From: JAGLTN01 sp023135255
GTDB lineage: Bacteria > Planctomycetota > Phycisphaerae > Sedimentisphaerales > Anaerobacaceae
NCBI GenBank assembly: GCA_030639495.1
Contig: DAOWCP010000002.1
Coordinates: forward strand, 10,156-74,155
DNA: 64,000 bases
Reading direction: 5' to 3'
Positions 8,646 through 18,079 of the stretch are shown piece by piece. Numbering within the stretch: position 1 is the stretch's first letter; each line of letters starts with the position of its first letter. The notes below the pieces were generated by a model, which was not told the DNA's origin, ran no database searches, and was given only the letters and a program-made list of their open reading frames with translations. The position numbers and the translations under genes were made by a program.

Positions 8646-8813
8646 CTAACTATGGGAGTGTGGGTGTAGGCAAGCACAAGACCTGCCATTACAAAGAGGT
8701 GGTATTACGCCCGGGATTGAAAGGCGTGAAGAAAAGATGGAAATTATGAATTGGGGGAATATGACTCCCGCAGAGGGGCAAAGGAAAGATGAAAAAAGGT
8801 GAAGGTGATTCAG

Positions 8814-8891
8814 GGTGACTTGAATTATGACGGCATGGTCGATCTGGTAGATTTTGCGATTTTTGCCGGACAGTGGTTGGAAGGGATATAA
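8814..8891 (+). pseudogene. Dockerin-like C-terminal fragment
   Basis: The frame 8814-8891 reads GDLNYDGMVDLVDFAIFAGQ followed by WLEGI and a stop. This matches the dockerin-type or EF-hand-like repeat that ends many secreted planctomycete proteins (G-D-L-N-x-D-G-x-V-D-x-x-D). The frame upstream is closed by a TGA at 8790 and carries no start, so only the last repeat of a former gene appears to remain. Confidence 0.6.
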
Positions 8892-9002
8892 TTGCTCCAG
8901 GACTGATTATTGGTGCGGTGATGTTAGGAAAAAGACGATAAAATAACAAATGTCAGTTGGCTTATCTTCACTTTCCTTTTCCAACGACCACTTGACTGGC
9001 AG

Positions 9003-9068
9003 TCTCCAGAACCCATAACGCTTTTGCTGCTCGGCTTAGGGGATGGACTTCTCTCTCCCCATAAATGA
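9003..9068 (+). pseudogene. PEP-CTERM-like sorting-signal fragment
   Basis: The frame 9003-9068 reads SPEPITLLLLGLGDGLLSPH, then K and stop. This resembles a PEP-CTERM tail (P-E-P, a hydrophobic LLLLGLG stretch, normally followed by basic residues), with the last part altered. Just upstream, 8893-8940 also reads as a hydrophobic stretch ending in GKRR and a stop. No intact gene leads into either, so decayed C-termini of exported proteins are the likeliest reading. Confidence 0.45.
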
Positions 9069-9278
9069 CAGGTACGTAATGGATGGGGATTTTCTGGTCC
9101 AAATATGAAGAGTCTGAGCATTGATTTTGATATTGATTTTTCTGAAAATTGCAGTAAACTTCAATACAAGTCAAACTTGTGTGATTTTTATAACTCTTTG
9201 CAAATAAACAAGGTGTGAATTTTTGAGAAAACAATTACTGTTAAGGTCAACAAAATTAAATGTGACTGAGATTCTGGT

Positions 9279-10484
9279 ATGAAGTATGCGAGCAAGATAA
9301 TCCTTTTAGTTATTGCTCTTGTCGTTCTTACGGTAATGATTCTGGTGAGAATCTCACTGCATAAACCAAGGCATGAAATTAATAAAGAGGTAGTCGTTGA
9401 TATTCAGCGAAAAGGGTTAATGGGTAAGGAGAATGGTTGGCCTATGTTTCATGGCGGGCCTGAATTGCGGGGGTATACACAAAATGTTTTGCCTGATTCG
9501 TTGACGGTTCTTTGGAAATTTAAGACAGATGATGAAATCAAGTCATCGCCTGTGATTGATGAAGGCCTGGTTTTTATTGGTTCGGCTGACGCGAATGTCT
9601 ATGCGATTGACCTGGAAAATGGTAATCAGGTATGGAGTTATAAAACCGGTGGTGCTGTCGAGGCAACAGCTTGTGTGGTAGATGGTTCTGTTTTCATAGG
9701 CTCGGCAGACAGTTTTCTGTATGCTCTTGATATGAAAACCGGACAGCTTAAGTGGAAGTACGAAACCGGAGGAAAAATATTAGGCTCGGCAAACTGGATA
9801 CACAGCGATAATGAGCAGGATATACAGATAGTTGTTGGAAGCTACGATAGTCAATTGTATTGTTTGAATTCAAAAGATGGTAAGGTTATATGGAGTTACA
9901 GAACAGACAGCTATATTAATGGAACAGCTGCCATCTCTGACGGGAAAATAGTTTTCGGCGGATGTGACGGGATGATACATGTGGTTTCGGTAAAGGACGG
10001 CGCAGGCATCAGTCTTATAGACGCGGGCGCATATATTGCCGGAGCAGCAGCGGTTTCGGGGGGTAATGCTTATGTGGGCAACTATGAAAATGCTTTTATA
10101 AAAACCGATATCGAATCGGGGAAGATTTTGTGGAAATATACGGGCTCCGATGAGCCTTATTTTTCTTCACCGGCAGTCACAAACGGGCGGGTGGTGTTTG
10201 GCGGAAGAGATAATCGAATTCACTGTTTAGAAGCAGATAGCGGCAAAGAAGTGTGGACATTCCAGACGCTGGGAGAGGTGGATAGTTCACCTGTGATCTG
10301 TGGCGGGAGGGTTGTTGTCGGTTGTGAGGATGGAAGGCTATATATGGTTAGACTATCAGACGGCAGTAAAATCTGGTCATTTGAAATTGGTCAGGCGATT
10401 ACTTCTTCACCGGCAGTTGCCGACGGTGTGGTTGTTGTGGGCTGTGATGATGGGTATGTATACGCGTTTGGGCCTGGGCAATAG
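9279..10484 (+). CDS. Membrane-anchored PQQ-like beta-propeller protein
   Basis: A 401-residue protein with one N-terminal transmembrane segment (IILLVIALVVLTVMILVRI) and an extracytoplasmic BamB/PQQ-like propeller. About seven blades carry the repeat pattern 'SSPVIDEGLVFIGSADANVYAIDLENG...VWSYKTGG', with the W-x-F/Y and D-x-x-x-G-x-x-x-W signatures. There are no quinoprotein dehydrogenase catalytic residues that I can identify, so a binding or scaffold role is more likely than PQQ chemistry. It is the first gene of a long same-strand cluster and lies 14 nt before the GT-like gene. Confidence 0.88.
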   Translation: MKYASKIILLVIALVVLTVMILVRISLHKPRHEINKEVVVDIQRKGLMGKENGWPMFHGGPELRGYTQNVLPDSLTVLWKFKTDDEIKSSPVIDEGLVFIGSADANVYAIDLENGNQVWSYKTGGAVEATACVVDGSVFIGSADSFLYALDMKTGQLKWKYETGGKILGSANWIHSDNEQDIQIVVGSYDSQLYCLNSKDGKVIWSYRTDSYINGTAAISDGKIVFGGCDGMIHVVSVKDGAGISLIDAGAYIAGAAAVSGGNAYVGNYENAFIKTDIESGKILWKYTGSDEPYFSSPAVTNGRVVFGGRDNRIHCLEADSGKEVWTFQTLGEVDSSPVICGGRVVVGCEDGRLYMVRLSDGSKIWSFEIGQAITSSPAVADGVVVVGCDDGYVYAFGPGQ

Positions 10485-10498
10485 ATGGGAGTGGTTTT

Positions 10499-11293
10499 AT
10501 GAGAATAGCTCTAATAGTAGCCGGTGTGGGAGATACCTCGACATGCGTAAACTGTTTGCGTGACGCAGCTTTGATTCGAGAATTTCGCAAACTGGGTCAT
10601 GAAGTATTGGTTGTCCCTTTGTATTTGCCGTTTCGACCCCAGGGTCAGAAACCAGCTGGCCAGGTACCGATTTTTTTTGGCGGGATAAATGTGTATCTGC
10701 AACAAAAATCAATTTTTTTTCGTAAAACCCCTCGCTGGTTTGACCGGATTTTTGATAATCGAAAGCTCCTGGAATGGGCAAGCGGGAAATTTCAGATGGT
10801 CGATGCACAGTTTTTAGGCCAAACAACAGTGTCAATGTTAAAAGGCAGGGATGGTTATCAGGTTAAAGAGCTTGGCCGTCTTAGTCGATGGCTTAATAAA
10901 AAGGAGAACATGCCCGATGTTATATGCCTGTCGAATGCGTTGCTCGCGGGGTTGGCAGAAGCTCTTAAGCTGACGGTCGCTATGCCGGTAGTATGTTTGC
11001 TTCAGGGTGAAGATAAGTTTCTGGACGAACTTGCGCCGCCATATAACCAGCAGGGATGGAGTATCCTTTCCGACTGTGTTTGTGAAATCGATGGTTTTAT
11101 TGCAGTTGGCGAACATTATGCTGATGTTATGAAAAGGAGGCTGGAAATCGGACGGGATAAAATGCACGTTGTTTATGCTGATAATTCAGATGCAAAAGAA
11201 GGTGTGAGATATAATATTGACAAGCTATCAGAGAAAATAGCATTTGTATTTACAAAAATATTGAAAAACTTTACTGAGGGCGATCATGCTTGA
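10499..11293 (+). CDS. Short GT-B-like protein (glycosyltransferase family 4 N-terminal half)
   Basis: The 264 residues start MRIALIVAGVGDTSTCVNCL and have the opening Rossmann strand and spacing of a GT4 acceptor domain, including PDVICLSNALLAGLA and a MPVVCLLQGEDKFLDEL segment where family members often bear an HD or GED motif. The C-terminal nucleotide-sugar domain with its E-x7-E motif is missing; the protein stops soon after FIAVGEHYADVMKRRL. It may be a non-catalytic or specialised relative. The last 8 nt overlap the ABC ATPase gene, showing tight coupling. Confidence 0.6.
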   Translation: MRIALIVAGVGDTSTCVNCLRDAALIREFRKLGHEVLVVPLYLPFRPQGQKPAGQVPIFFGGINVYLQQKSIFFRKTPRWFDRIFDNRKLLEWASGKFQMVDAQFLGQTTVSMLKGRDGYQVKELGRLSRWLNKKENMPDVICLSNALLAGLAEALKLTVAMPVVCLLQGEDKFLDELAPPYNQQGWSILSDCVCEIDGFIAVGEHYADVMKRRLEIGRDKMHVVYADNSDAKEGVRYNIDKLSEKIAFVFTKILKNFTEGDHA

Positions 11294-11978
11294 ACTGATA
11301 AATATCAGAAAGGAATATCGATCACCGGTAGAAGATCGAAGTGTCGTTGTTTTGAACGATATAAGTCTAAAAGTCAGTGAGGGACAATCTTTGGCAATAG
11401 TAGGGCCCTCTGGTAGTGGAAAAAGTACACTGCTTAATATCATTGGAACGCTTGACAGCCCCACTGCCGGGCGTGTGCTTTTCGATGATACGGACCTGGC
11501 GAAAGTTAATGATAGCCAACTTGCAAAAATGCGCAATGAGCAGATAGGATTTGTTTTTCAGCTGCACCATCTTCTGCCGCAATGCAGTGTGCTTGAGAAT
11601 GTTTTGATACCTACGCTTGTAGGGGAAAAAGTGACTTCCAGAAAAGCATTTGAGCAAAGGGCTGTTGGTTTGCTTGAACATGTTGGTCTAAAAGATTTGC
11701 TGTATCACAGACCATCAGAGCTTTCAGCAGGCCAGAGACAGCGGGTAGCGGTTGTCAGGGCTTTAATAAATAAGCCGAAATTGCTGCTGGCTGATGAGCC
11801 GACCGGCTCGCTCGATGCTGAGGCTTCAGAGACGATAGCGGAATTGTTGGTAGAGTTAAACAAAAGCGAAAAGGTAACGTTGCTTGTTGTAACACATTCC
11901 AACAGACTTGCTGAGCGTATGGGTCAGGTGTTAGCTATCGAAAAAGGTAAACTTGTTAAGAGGAAAAGCGGAGAGTAA
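11286..11978 (+). CDS. ABC transporter ATP-binding protein, LolD/MacB type
   Basis: A 230-residue ATPase that would drive the FtsX-like permease encoded 5 nt downstream. Motifs in order are Walker A GPSGSGKST (about residues 39-47), Q-loop FQLHHLLPQ, signature LSAGQRQRV (about 141; S-A-G-Q instead of the usual S-G-G-Q), Walker B LLLADEPTGSLD (about 163) and the switch His in VVTHS. This family powers lipoprotein release or export of envelope substrates by mechanotransmission rather than transport through the membrane. The substrate is not evident. Confidence 0.93.
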   Translation: MLELINIRKEYRSPVEDRSVVVLNDISLKVSEGQSLAIVGPSGSGKSTLLNIIGTLDSPTAGRVLFDDTDLAKVNDSQLAKMRNEQIGFVFQLHHLLPQCSVLENVLIPTLVGEKVTSRKAFEQRAVGLLEHVGLKDLLYHRPSELSAGQRQRVAVVRALINKPKLLLADEPTGSLDAEASETIAELLVELNKSEKVTLLVVTHSNRLAERMGQVLAIEKGKLVKRKSGE

Positions 11979-11983
11979 TAATA

Positions 11984-14900
11984 TTGTCACTGATTAAAAA
12001 AAGTCTTACTTTTTATTGGAGAACCAACATTGGCGTGCTGCTGGCGGTTATTGTTGGTACTGCTGTTCTGGCTGGGTCGCTTTTTGTAGGTGACTCGGTA
12101 GAATACAGCCTGAAAATGACAGTCGAAAGAAGGCTTGGAAGTACCGAACTTGCTTTGATGACCGGCGACAGGTTCTTTACAAATGAGCTGACAGAGAGAT
12201 TGGCTGATAAATTGGACGCTCAGACGGCAGGTGTGCTGGGAGTCAGGGGGATGGTTGCAAACAGCGACGGGACCGGGCGGGCTAACAGAGTTGAGATACT
12301 TGGCGTTGATGCGAGATTTTATGAGATTACAGCGGCAAGTAATAATCCCTTTCAAAATGGTGATAATTCCGGTGTTATTATAAATGAATCGCTTGCTGAT
12401 CGAATCGGAGTAAAAGCAGGTGATGAGGTTTTGCTTCGAATCGCAAAGCCGGCTTCGATGTCACGAGAGATCGTGTTGACGCCGAAATCTGATTTAACGA
12501 TTGCTTTTCGATTAAAAGTAACCGCTATCGCCAATCAGTCACAGTCCGGGTTATTTAGTTTACAGGCGAACCAGATCTCACCGTTGAACGCATTTGTTCC
12601 GCTGCAATGGCTGCAGGAGAAATCGGGACGTGAGAGTCAGGCTAATATGTTGCTGGTCGCTTCGGGCACAGAAGCCGGGATAAGTACTGAAAAAGCAAAT
12701 GAATCCATCAGAGAATGTTTACAGCTTGGGGATATGGGATTGGAAGTTCGTAGTAATGCTGAAAGAGATTCACTCGAGTTGCGCAGCAACAGGATATTTA
12801 TAGATAGCCGGATTGGAGATGTCTCTGTCGAAAGCGGCAAAGAAGCAGTTGGAGTTCTGACGTATTTTGTGAACCGATTGCGAGCGGGCGGCAAGACAAC
12901 TCCATATTCCATGGTTACCGCTATGAGCACCTCGGACGATAAAAACAGCTTGATCCCCATGGATATGACCGATGATGAAATAATCATAAACCAATGGCTT
13001 TGTGATGACCTGGAGACAAGAGCCGGTGATTTTATCGAGGTGGACTATTTCGTTATTTCCAGCGGTAGAAAGCTCACAGAAAATACCGCTAAATTTCGTG
13101 TGCGTGCGGTAGTGCCGCTTGATGGGCCGGCTGGTGATCCTGATTTGATGCCCGATTTTCCCGGATTGGCAGAGATGGACAATTGCAGGGACTGGGACAC
13201 GGGCATACCAATCGATTTGGATGAAATACGTGACAAAGACGAAAAGTATTGGGACAGCTTTGGGGGAACACCAAAAGCCTTTATCACATTAAAGGCGGGG
13301 CAAAAAATATGGGCTAACAGGTATGGAAACCTGACGGCGGTGCGGTATCCGTTAAACGAAAACAGCGGAGAAAAACTTACCCAAAGCCTTCTGAGCAGAA
13401 TCGATCCTGCACTGTCAGGGTTATATTTTCAACCTGTGCGAAGATTGGGGATAAGGGCAAGTAATGAAGGTACCGACTTCGGCCAGCTTTTTATAGGTTT
13501 TAGTATGTTTATTATTGCGGCGGCATTGGTTCTTTTGGGGCTACTTTTTGTTTTTGGAGTTGAAAAACGATGCAGCGAGATCGGAATATTGCTTGCGGTC
13601 GGTTTTGAAGAAAAAAATATCAAGCGAATGTTTCTGACCGAAGCGATAGTACTGACTTTAATCGGCACCGTTTCCGGGATAGTGACGGGTTTAGTTTATA
13701 CCAATGCCATGCTATATGGCCTTGGAAGTATCTGGCGAACGGCTGTAAGCAACTGGCGAATAAGTTTTTACGTAGAGCCAACAACCTTGTTAAAGGTTGC
13801 TTTGATAGCCGTGACTGTCTGCATGGCTGCAATATGGTTTGCTTTTCGTAAACAGATGCGTAAATCCGCCAGGCAACTTCTCGATGAAAACCTCGAATGG
13901 CAATTTCTGACGACAAACCCTCTTTCAAAGGGACGATTGGCATTGTCTGTGTCAGGATTTTTTGCTGCGGCTGCGGTAATATTTCTCATTCTTATGGGCA
14001 GAGGTGATGAGGGTATTTCGGCAGGTGCTTTTTTTGGCGCGGGCGGACTTTTGTTAATCGCTTCAATTGCGTTGACCCATGCATTATTGAAAATATTCGC
14101 CGGCAGTAAGATCAGACCTGCGGTTTCAATAGCAGCTCTTGCATGGCGAAACTCTTTGAGACGAAGAGGAAGAAGCCTTGCGGTTGTTACGATGCTTGCA
14201 TGCGGAGTTTTTATTGTTATTGCCGTTGGAGCAAACAAACATGATCCGTTAGCCGGCCTGCAAACAAATCAATCAGGTACGGGAGGTTTTAGCTTGATGG
14301 GCGAATCTGCCATAGGTGTTTTGCATGATCTCAACAGTAAATCCGGACGAAAATCGGTCGGACTCGATGCAAAGGAGAGCGAAGATACTGAGATAGTACA
14401 ATTGCGGGTTCGTGATGGCGACGACGCCAGTTGTTTTAATTTAAACAGGGCGCAGCAGCCTCGCTTGTTTGGTATTAATCCAAAAAAACTGCAGCAGCGA
14501 AAATCTTTTTTGTTCACAAGGACAATAGAAGAAAACGGACCAGCTGGTTGGAACTTACTTAATCTTAATTTGGGAGATGATGTAGTTGCAGCGATCGGAG
14601 ATGAGGCTACAATCAAATGGGGCCTTGGTAAATCCGTAGGTGATGAGATTGTATATAGCAACGACAATGGTAAAAGGTTTCGGGTGCGATTAGTCGGTAT
14701 GCTGAAGAACTCAATATTGCAGGGCAGTCTTTTAATTGCTGAAGAAGATTTCATCAGACATTTTCCAACCGAGGCAGGTTACCGGCTGTTTTTCGTTGAC
14801 ACACCAGAGAAAAAGACAAGAAGTATTTCCGAGACACTATCAACAAGATTGAAAGATTATGGGCTGGAAGTAACTACTACTGCCCAAAAACTTGCCGCTT

Positions 14901-15298
14901 TTAGTGCCGTTGAAAATAGTTATTTATCGATTTTTCAACTGTTGGGGAGTTTCGGATTGATTCTTGGAAGTGTTGGTCTTGGTGTGGTTGTTGGGCGAAA
15001 TGTCCTTGACCGAAGGGGCGAGTTGGCAATGCTAAGAGCGATCGGGTTTAACAGGAAAACTTTAAAACTAATGGTGTTCTATGAGCATGTTGGGCTTTTG
15101 TTCTGGGGTTTGTTTCTTGGAAGCATAACAGCATTAATAGCGATTTTTCCCGTACTGAACGAATCAGTGACAGAAGTTCCTTATTTATCATTGATATTAT
15201 CAATAATGGCAATAGCCGTCAGCGGTGTTATATGGATATGGATAGGAACTTCTATTGCTTTAAGCGGCAAAATCATTGACGGGCTCAGGAGAGAATAA
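11984..15298 (+). CDS. FtsX/MacB-like ABC transporter permease, large
   Basis: The 1104-residue permease partner of the preceding ATPase. The start is TTG (11984), 5 nt after the ATPase stop, with GGAGAG upstream. The N-terminal transmembrane helix (NIGVLLAVIVGTAVLAGSLFV, about 15-35) is followed by a very large extracytoplasmic domain (about 40-500), a first FtsX membrane unit (helices near 505-530, 555-580, 605-625), further helices near 650-710, a second periplasmic domain, and a final FtsX-type unit (about 995-1100). The duplicated-FtsX layout is typical of large lipoprotein- or lipid-related exporters. It is much longer than LolC/E or MacB. Confidence 0.88.
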   Translation: MSLIKKSLTFYWRTNIGVLLAVIVGTAVLAGSLFVGDSVEYSLKMTVERRLGSTELALMTGDRFFTNELTERLADKLDAQTAGVLGVRGMVANSDGTGRANRVEILGVDARFYEITAASNNPFQNGDNSGVIINESLADRIGVKAGDEVLLRIAKPASMSREIVLTPKSDLTIAFRLKVTAIANQSQSGLFSLQANQISPLNAFVPLQWLQEKSGRESQANMLLVASGTEAGISTEKANESIRECLQLGDMGLEVRSNAERDSLELRSNRIFIDSRIGDVSVESGKEAVGVLTYFVNRLRAGGKTTPYSMVTAMSTSDDKNSLIPMDMTDDEIIINQWLCDDLETRAGDFIEVDYFVISSGRKLTENTAKFRVRAVVPLDGPAGDPDLMPDFPGLAEMDNCRDWDTGIPIDLDEIRDKDEKYWDSFGGTPKAFITLKAGQKIWANRYGNLTAVRYPLNENSGEKLTQSLLSRIDPALSGLYFQPVRRLGIRASNEGTDFGQLFIGFSMFIIAAALVLLGLLFVFGVEKRCSEIGILLAVGFEEKNIKRMFLTEAIVLTLIGTVSGIVTGLVYTNAMLYGLGSIWRTAVSNWRISFYVEPTTLLKVALIAVTVCMAAIWFAFRKQMRKSARQLLDENLEWQFLTTNPLSKGRLALSVSGFFAAAAVIFLILMGRGDEGISAGAFFGAGGLLLIASIALTHALLKIFAGSKIRPAVSIAALAWRNSLRRRGRSLAVVTMLACGVFIVIAVGANKHDPLAGLQTNQSGTGGFSLMGESAIGVLHDLNSKSGRKSVGLDAKESEDTEIVQLRVRDGDDASCFNLNRAQQPRLFGINPKKLQQRKSFLFTRTIEENGPAGWNLLNLNLGDDVVAAIGDEATIKWGLGKSVGDEIVYSNDNGKRFRVRLVGMLKNSILQGSLLIAEEDFIRHFPTEAGYRLFFVDTPEKKTRSISETLSTRLKDYGLEVTTTAQKLAAFSAVENSYLSIFQLLGSFGLILGSVGLGVVVGRNVLDRRGELAMLRAIGFNRKTLKLMVFYEHVGLLFWGLFLGSITALIAIFPVLNESVTEVPYLSLILSIMAIAVSGVIWIWIGTSIALSGKIIDGLRRE

Positions 15299-15313
15299 AG
15301 GAATGGCATATAG

Positions 15314-16717
15314 ATGAAAAACTTTCTTATAGCAAGAGTAATACCAATCTTTTTGGGATTATTGGGCGCTTTTCTGATATTTATTTGGCTTAGAAGCGAT
15401 GTTGCGACCGAATTTACGCTGCGACTGCCCGGCGAAGACGGTAGCGATCGCAATGTTTCTACTGAAACCGAGCCGATAGAAATTGAAGGGGAACTAATTA
15501 AGTTTGAGGGCACAACGACCAATTTGCCCGGCGCATGGCCCCGATTTAGAGGGTCTAATTTTGATGGCGTCAGCCGTCAGAAAATGCAACTTGCCACCGG
15601 ATGGCCCGAACAGGGCCCGCCGTTGCTTTGGTCCATCGATGTCGGCGAAGGATATGCAGGAGCTGCTGTTTTAGCGGGACGGGTCTATGTTTTTGATTAT
15701 GACCGTGAGAATAAATCCGATGTTATTCGTTGTTTGTCACTTGCCGACGGCAAAGATATATGGAGGTATTCTTATCCGGTAAAAGTTAAGCGCAATCATG
15801 GAATGAGCCGAACTGTTTCTGCAGTTACTGAAAAGTACATCGTAACTTTGGGGCCGAAATGCCATGTTACATGTCTCGATTCCGTTACAGGCGAATTTCG
15901 ATGGATGATAAATCTCGTCAGGGAATTCAACACCAAAGTTCCGCAGTGGTATGCAGGCCAATGCCCTTTGATTGAAGGCGACAAGGCAATAATAGCTCCG
16001 GGCGGTGATTCACTTATGATAGCTGTTGATTGCCTGACTGGTGAAATCGTATGGCAAACCCCTAATCCGAATGAATGGAAGATGACGCATTCCTCTATAA
16101 TCCCCGCTGAATTTATGGGCAAACGAATGTATATTTATTGCGCAAGCGGAGCAGTGGTAGGAGTCGATGCTGATGATGGTACTATTTTATGGGAAACAAC
16201 TGACTGGAAAATTCGTATCGCAAATGTACCCTCACCAGTTCTCGCAGGTGATGGTTTGATCTTTCTTTCGGGCGGCTATAACGCAGGCAGTATGATGCTT
16301 CAATTAAAATCTGAAGAAGCGAAAATAATTGCTGATCCCCTTTTCAAACTGGCTCCAGAGGTGTTCGGATCTGCGCAACAGACGCCAATATTTTATAACG
16401 GTTATATTTATGGAGTTCGGCCGGATGGACAATTAACATGTCTTGATTTGACGGGAAAGGTCATGTGGACGAGCACAAGTGCGGAGAAATTCGGCCTCGG
16501 ACCTTATGTCATTATTAATGACTTAATATATGTGATGAATGATTCGGGACTGCTCACTTTAGCAAAGGCTACAGCTGAAAGTTTTTTTAAGCTTGCTCAA
16601 GCAAAAGTTCTCGAAGGGCCGGATTCATGGGGACCTATGGCGTTCGCCGGCGGGAAATTGATCTTGCGAGATATGAATCGAATGATATGTCTGGATATCA
16701 GCGAATATAAAAAGTGA
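15314..16717 (+). CDS. Membrane-anchored PQQ-like beta-propeller protein
   Basis: 467 residues with an N-terminal anchor (ARVIPIFLGLLGAFLIFIWL) and a PQQ-like propeller beginning at the WPRFRGSNFDG motif (about residue 75), which marks this planctomycete outer-envelope family. Blades include LLWSIDVGEGYAGAAV and the DGKDIWRY and GTILWET outer-strand motifs. It lies 15 nt after the permease gene. The family is usually called 'PQQ-binding-like' or polyvinylalcohol-dehydrogenase-like; no catalytic site is recognised, and a role in assembly or substrate binding is inferred. Confidence 0.87.
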   Translation: MKNFLIARVIPIFLGLLGAFLIFIWLRSDVATEFTLRLPGEDGSDRNVSTETEPIEIEGELIKFEGTTTNLPGAWPRFRGSNFDGVSRQKMQLATGWPEQGPPLLWSIDVGEGYAGAAVLAGRVYVFDYDRENKSDVIRCLSLADGKDIWRYSYPVKVKRNHGMSRTVSAVTEKYIVTLGPKCHVTCLDSVTGEFRWMINLVREFNTKVPQWYAGQCPLIEGDKAIIAPGGDSLMIAVDCLTGEIVWQTPNPNEWKMTHSSIIPAEFMGKRMYIYCASGAVVGVDADDGTILWETTDWKIRIANVPSPVLAGDGLIFLSGGYNAGSMMLQLKSEEAKIIADPLFKLAPEVFGSAQQTPIFYNGYIYGVRPDGQLTCLDLTGKVMWTSTSAEKFGLGPYVIINDLIYVMNDSGLLTLAKATAESFFKLAQAKVLEGPDSWGPMAFAGGKLILRDMNRMICLDISEYKK

Positions 16718-16794
16718 CCATATTGCATTAGATAGCGTTAAAAGTTATAATGAACTTTTATTCCTGTTAACAGTAGATATTAAAAAAACGTTAA

Positions 16795-17820
16795 ATGGTA
16801 AGAATATTAAAAAATAAGACATTGGTGGGGTTATTGATAGCGGCTTCAGTAGTTGCCGGTATTGCAGCCATCGTGCTTTTCGATATAACAGGGGAAAAAG
16901 GCAGCGGGTTGGGAAAAGAGTTTGTCTATGATATTGAGGACATTATAAAGATAGACCCGAATCTGATTATTTATGCCCAATCTTCTGAGCCTATATATAC
17001 CGGCTTTGAGGTATCTCGTGGGATCACAGTAGATACCAATGGCACTATTTATGCAGCAGGTGACAACGCCATTCGTTTATTTGACAGTAGTAGTAATTTA
17101 CAGGGAGAAATTCGACTCGATAGCAGCCCCCGATGTATTGCCGTAAGCAAGGACGGTAAAATATATATAGGGCTGAAAAATCAGGTTCAGGTGTACGACA
17201 GCAATAAAAAACGTTTGGCAAGTTGGCCGCATTTGAATAGTGATGCTGTCCTTACCAGCATAGCTGTTTTGAAAAATGATGTGTTCGTTGCCGATGCGGG
17301 CAATCGAATTGTTCTGCACTATGATACTAATGGGAAATTGCTTAACCGTATAGGCGGCAAAAACAAAGAGAGAAATATTCCCGGCTTTGTGATACCCAGT
17401 CCTTACTTCGATCTTGCTATTGCCGAAGACGGACTTTTACGTGTAGTAAATCCAGGCAGACACAGGATCGAGGCGTATACTTTTGATGGTGATCTTGAAT
17501 TCTGGTGGGGGTTCTACTCTCCGAATATTGAAGGATTCTGCGGTTGCTGCAATCCCGTAAATTTTACCATTCTCGAAGATGGCAGTTTTGTTACAGTCGA
17601 AAAGGGCCTGGTTCGAGTAAAGGTATATGATATAGATGGTAATTTTGTATGTGTTGTGGCTGGACCTGAGCAGTTAATCGAGTCAGATGAGGCGAAAATC
17701 TGCCAAATTCCTGCAAATTGTCAGGCCGGTGGTTTTGATTTGGCCGTTGATAACAAACAACAAATCCTCATATTGGATACGATTAGAAATGTCATAAGGA
17801 CATTTGCAAAGACAAGGTGA
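16795..17820 (+). CDS. NHL-repeat protein with a CGCC motif, membrane anchored
   Basis: 341 residues with an N-terminal transmembrane segment (LVGLLIAASVVAGIAAIVLF), then a six-bladed NHL-type propeller with repeats such as GITVDTNGTIYAAGDNAIRL and DLAIAEDGLLRVVNPGRHRI. A distinctive cysteine motif, F-C-G-C-C-N-P (about residues 247-253), sits between blades and may bind a metal or cofactor or form disulfides. It precedes three Fe-S or Cys-rich genes, so a link to electron transfer is likely but unproven. It is separated from the upstream propeller gene by 77 nt and is followed closely by the small Cys-rich protein. Confidence 0.8.
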   Translation: MVRILKNKTLVGLLIAASVVAGIAAIVLFDITGEKGSGLGKEFVYDIEDIIKIDPNLIIYAQSSEPIYTGFEVSRGITVDTNGTIYAAGDNAIRLFDSSSNLQGEIRLDSSPRCIAVSKDGKIYIGLKNQVQVYDSNKKRLASWPHLNSDAVLTSIAVLKNDVFVADAGNRIVLHYDTNGKLLNRIGGKNKERNIPGFVIPSPYFDLAIAEDGLLRVVNPGRHRIEAYTFDGDLEFWWGFYSPNIEGFCGCCNPVNFTILEDGSFVTVEKGLVRVKVYDIDGNFVCVVAGPEQLIESDEAKICQIPANCQAGGFDLAVDNKQQILILDTIRNVIRTFAKTR

Positions 17821-17824
17821 AATA

Positions 17825-18079
17825 GTGGGCGAATATTCTATGAAAATGCGAAACCGCCGTCAAATAATGACAGGTACTTTGCGATACGCAGTATTGGGCT
17901 TAGTTGGTTTTTTTGCGGGCTCAGCAATTGTAAAAAGACGCAGATTGATAAAGGAAGGCAAGTGCATTAATCTGGGAATATGCCGGGACTGCAAACTCTA
18001 CGAAAGCTGTAGATTGCCTCCAGCCTTGTCAAAAAAACAATTCTTTATAAAAAAAGACAATGTCAAAAGAAAAAATTAA
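17825..18079 (+). CDS. Small membrane protein with four-cysteine motif
   Basis: About 84 residues from GTG 17825, which has AAGGTG at a good distance; ATG 17840 or TTG 17804 are alternatives. One transmembrane helix (YAVLGLVGFFAGSAIV) is followed by a basic stretch and the motif C-x5-C-x2-C-x5-C (CINLGICRDCKLYESC), which could hold a zinc ion or an Fe-S cluster. I do not know a named family. It overlaps the ferredoxin gene by 20 nt and sits between the NHL protein and two Fe-S proteins, which suggests a redox or assembly role. Confidence 0.7.
   Translation: MGEYSMKMRNRRQIMTGTLRYAVLGLVGFFAGSAIVKRRRLIKEGKCINLGICRDCKLYESCRLPPALSKKQFFIKKDNVKRKN

Larger units (their letters stand above)
7783..9278. 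other. 1.5-kb region without an intact gene
   Basis: It contains copy 2 of the intergenic repeat (7928-8095), phased T- and A-tracts (8001-8410), a cluster of hairpins (8513-8645), and two or three decayed C-terminal coding fragments (8814-8891, 9003-9068). The open frames here are short, overlap on both strands and show no conserved product. It is annotated as a gene graveyard and structural DNA rather than as coding sequence. Confidence 0.65.

Noticed and set aside
13768..14238. Minus-strand 156-residue frame inside the FtsX-like permease gene
   Set aside because: It lies wholly within a well-supported gene and has no recognisable product or ribosome-binding site.
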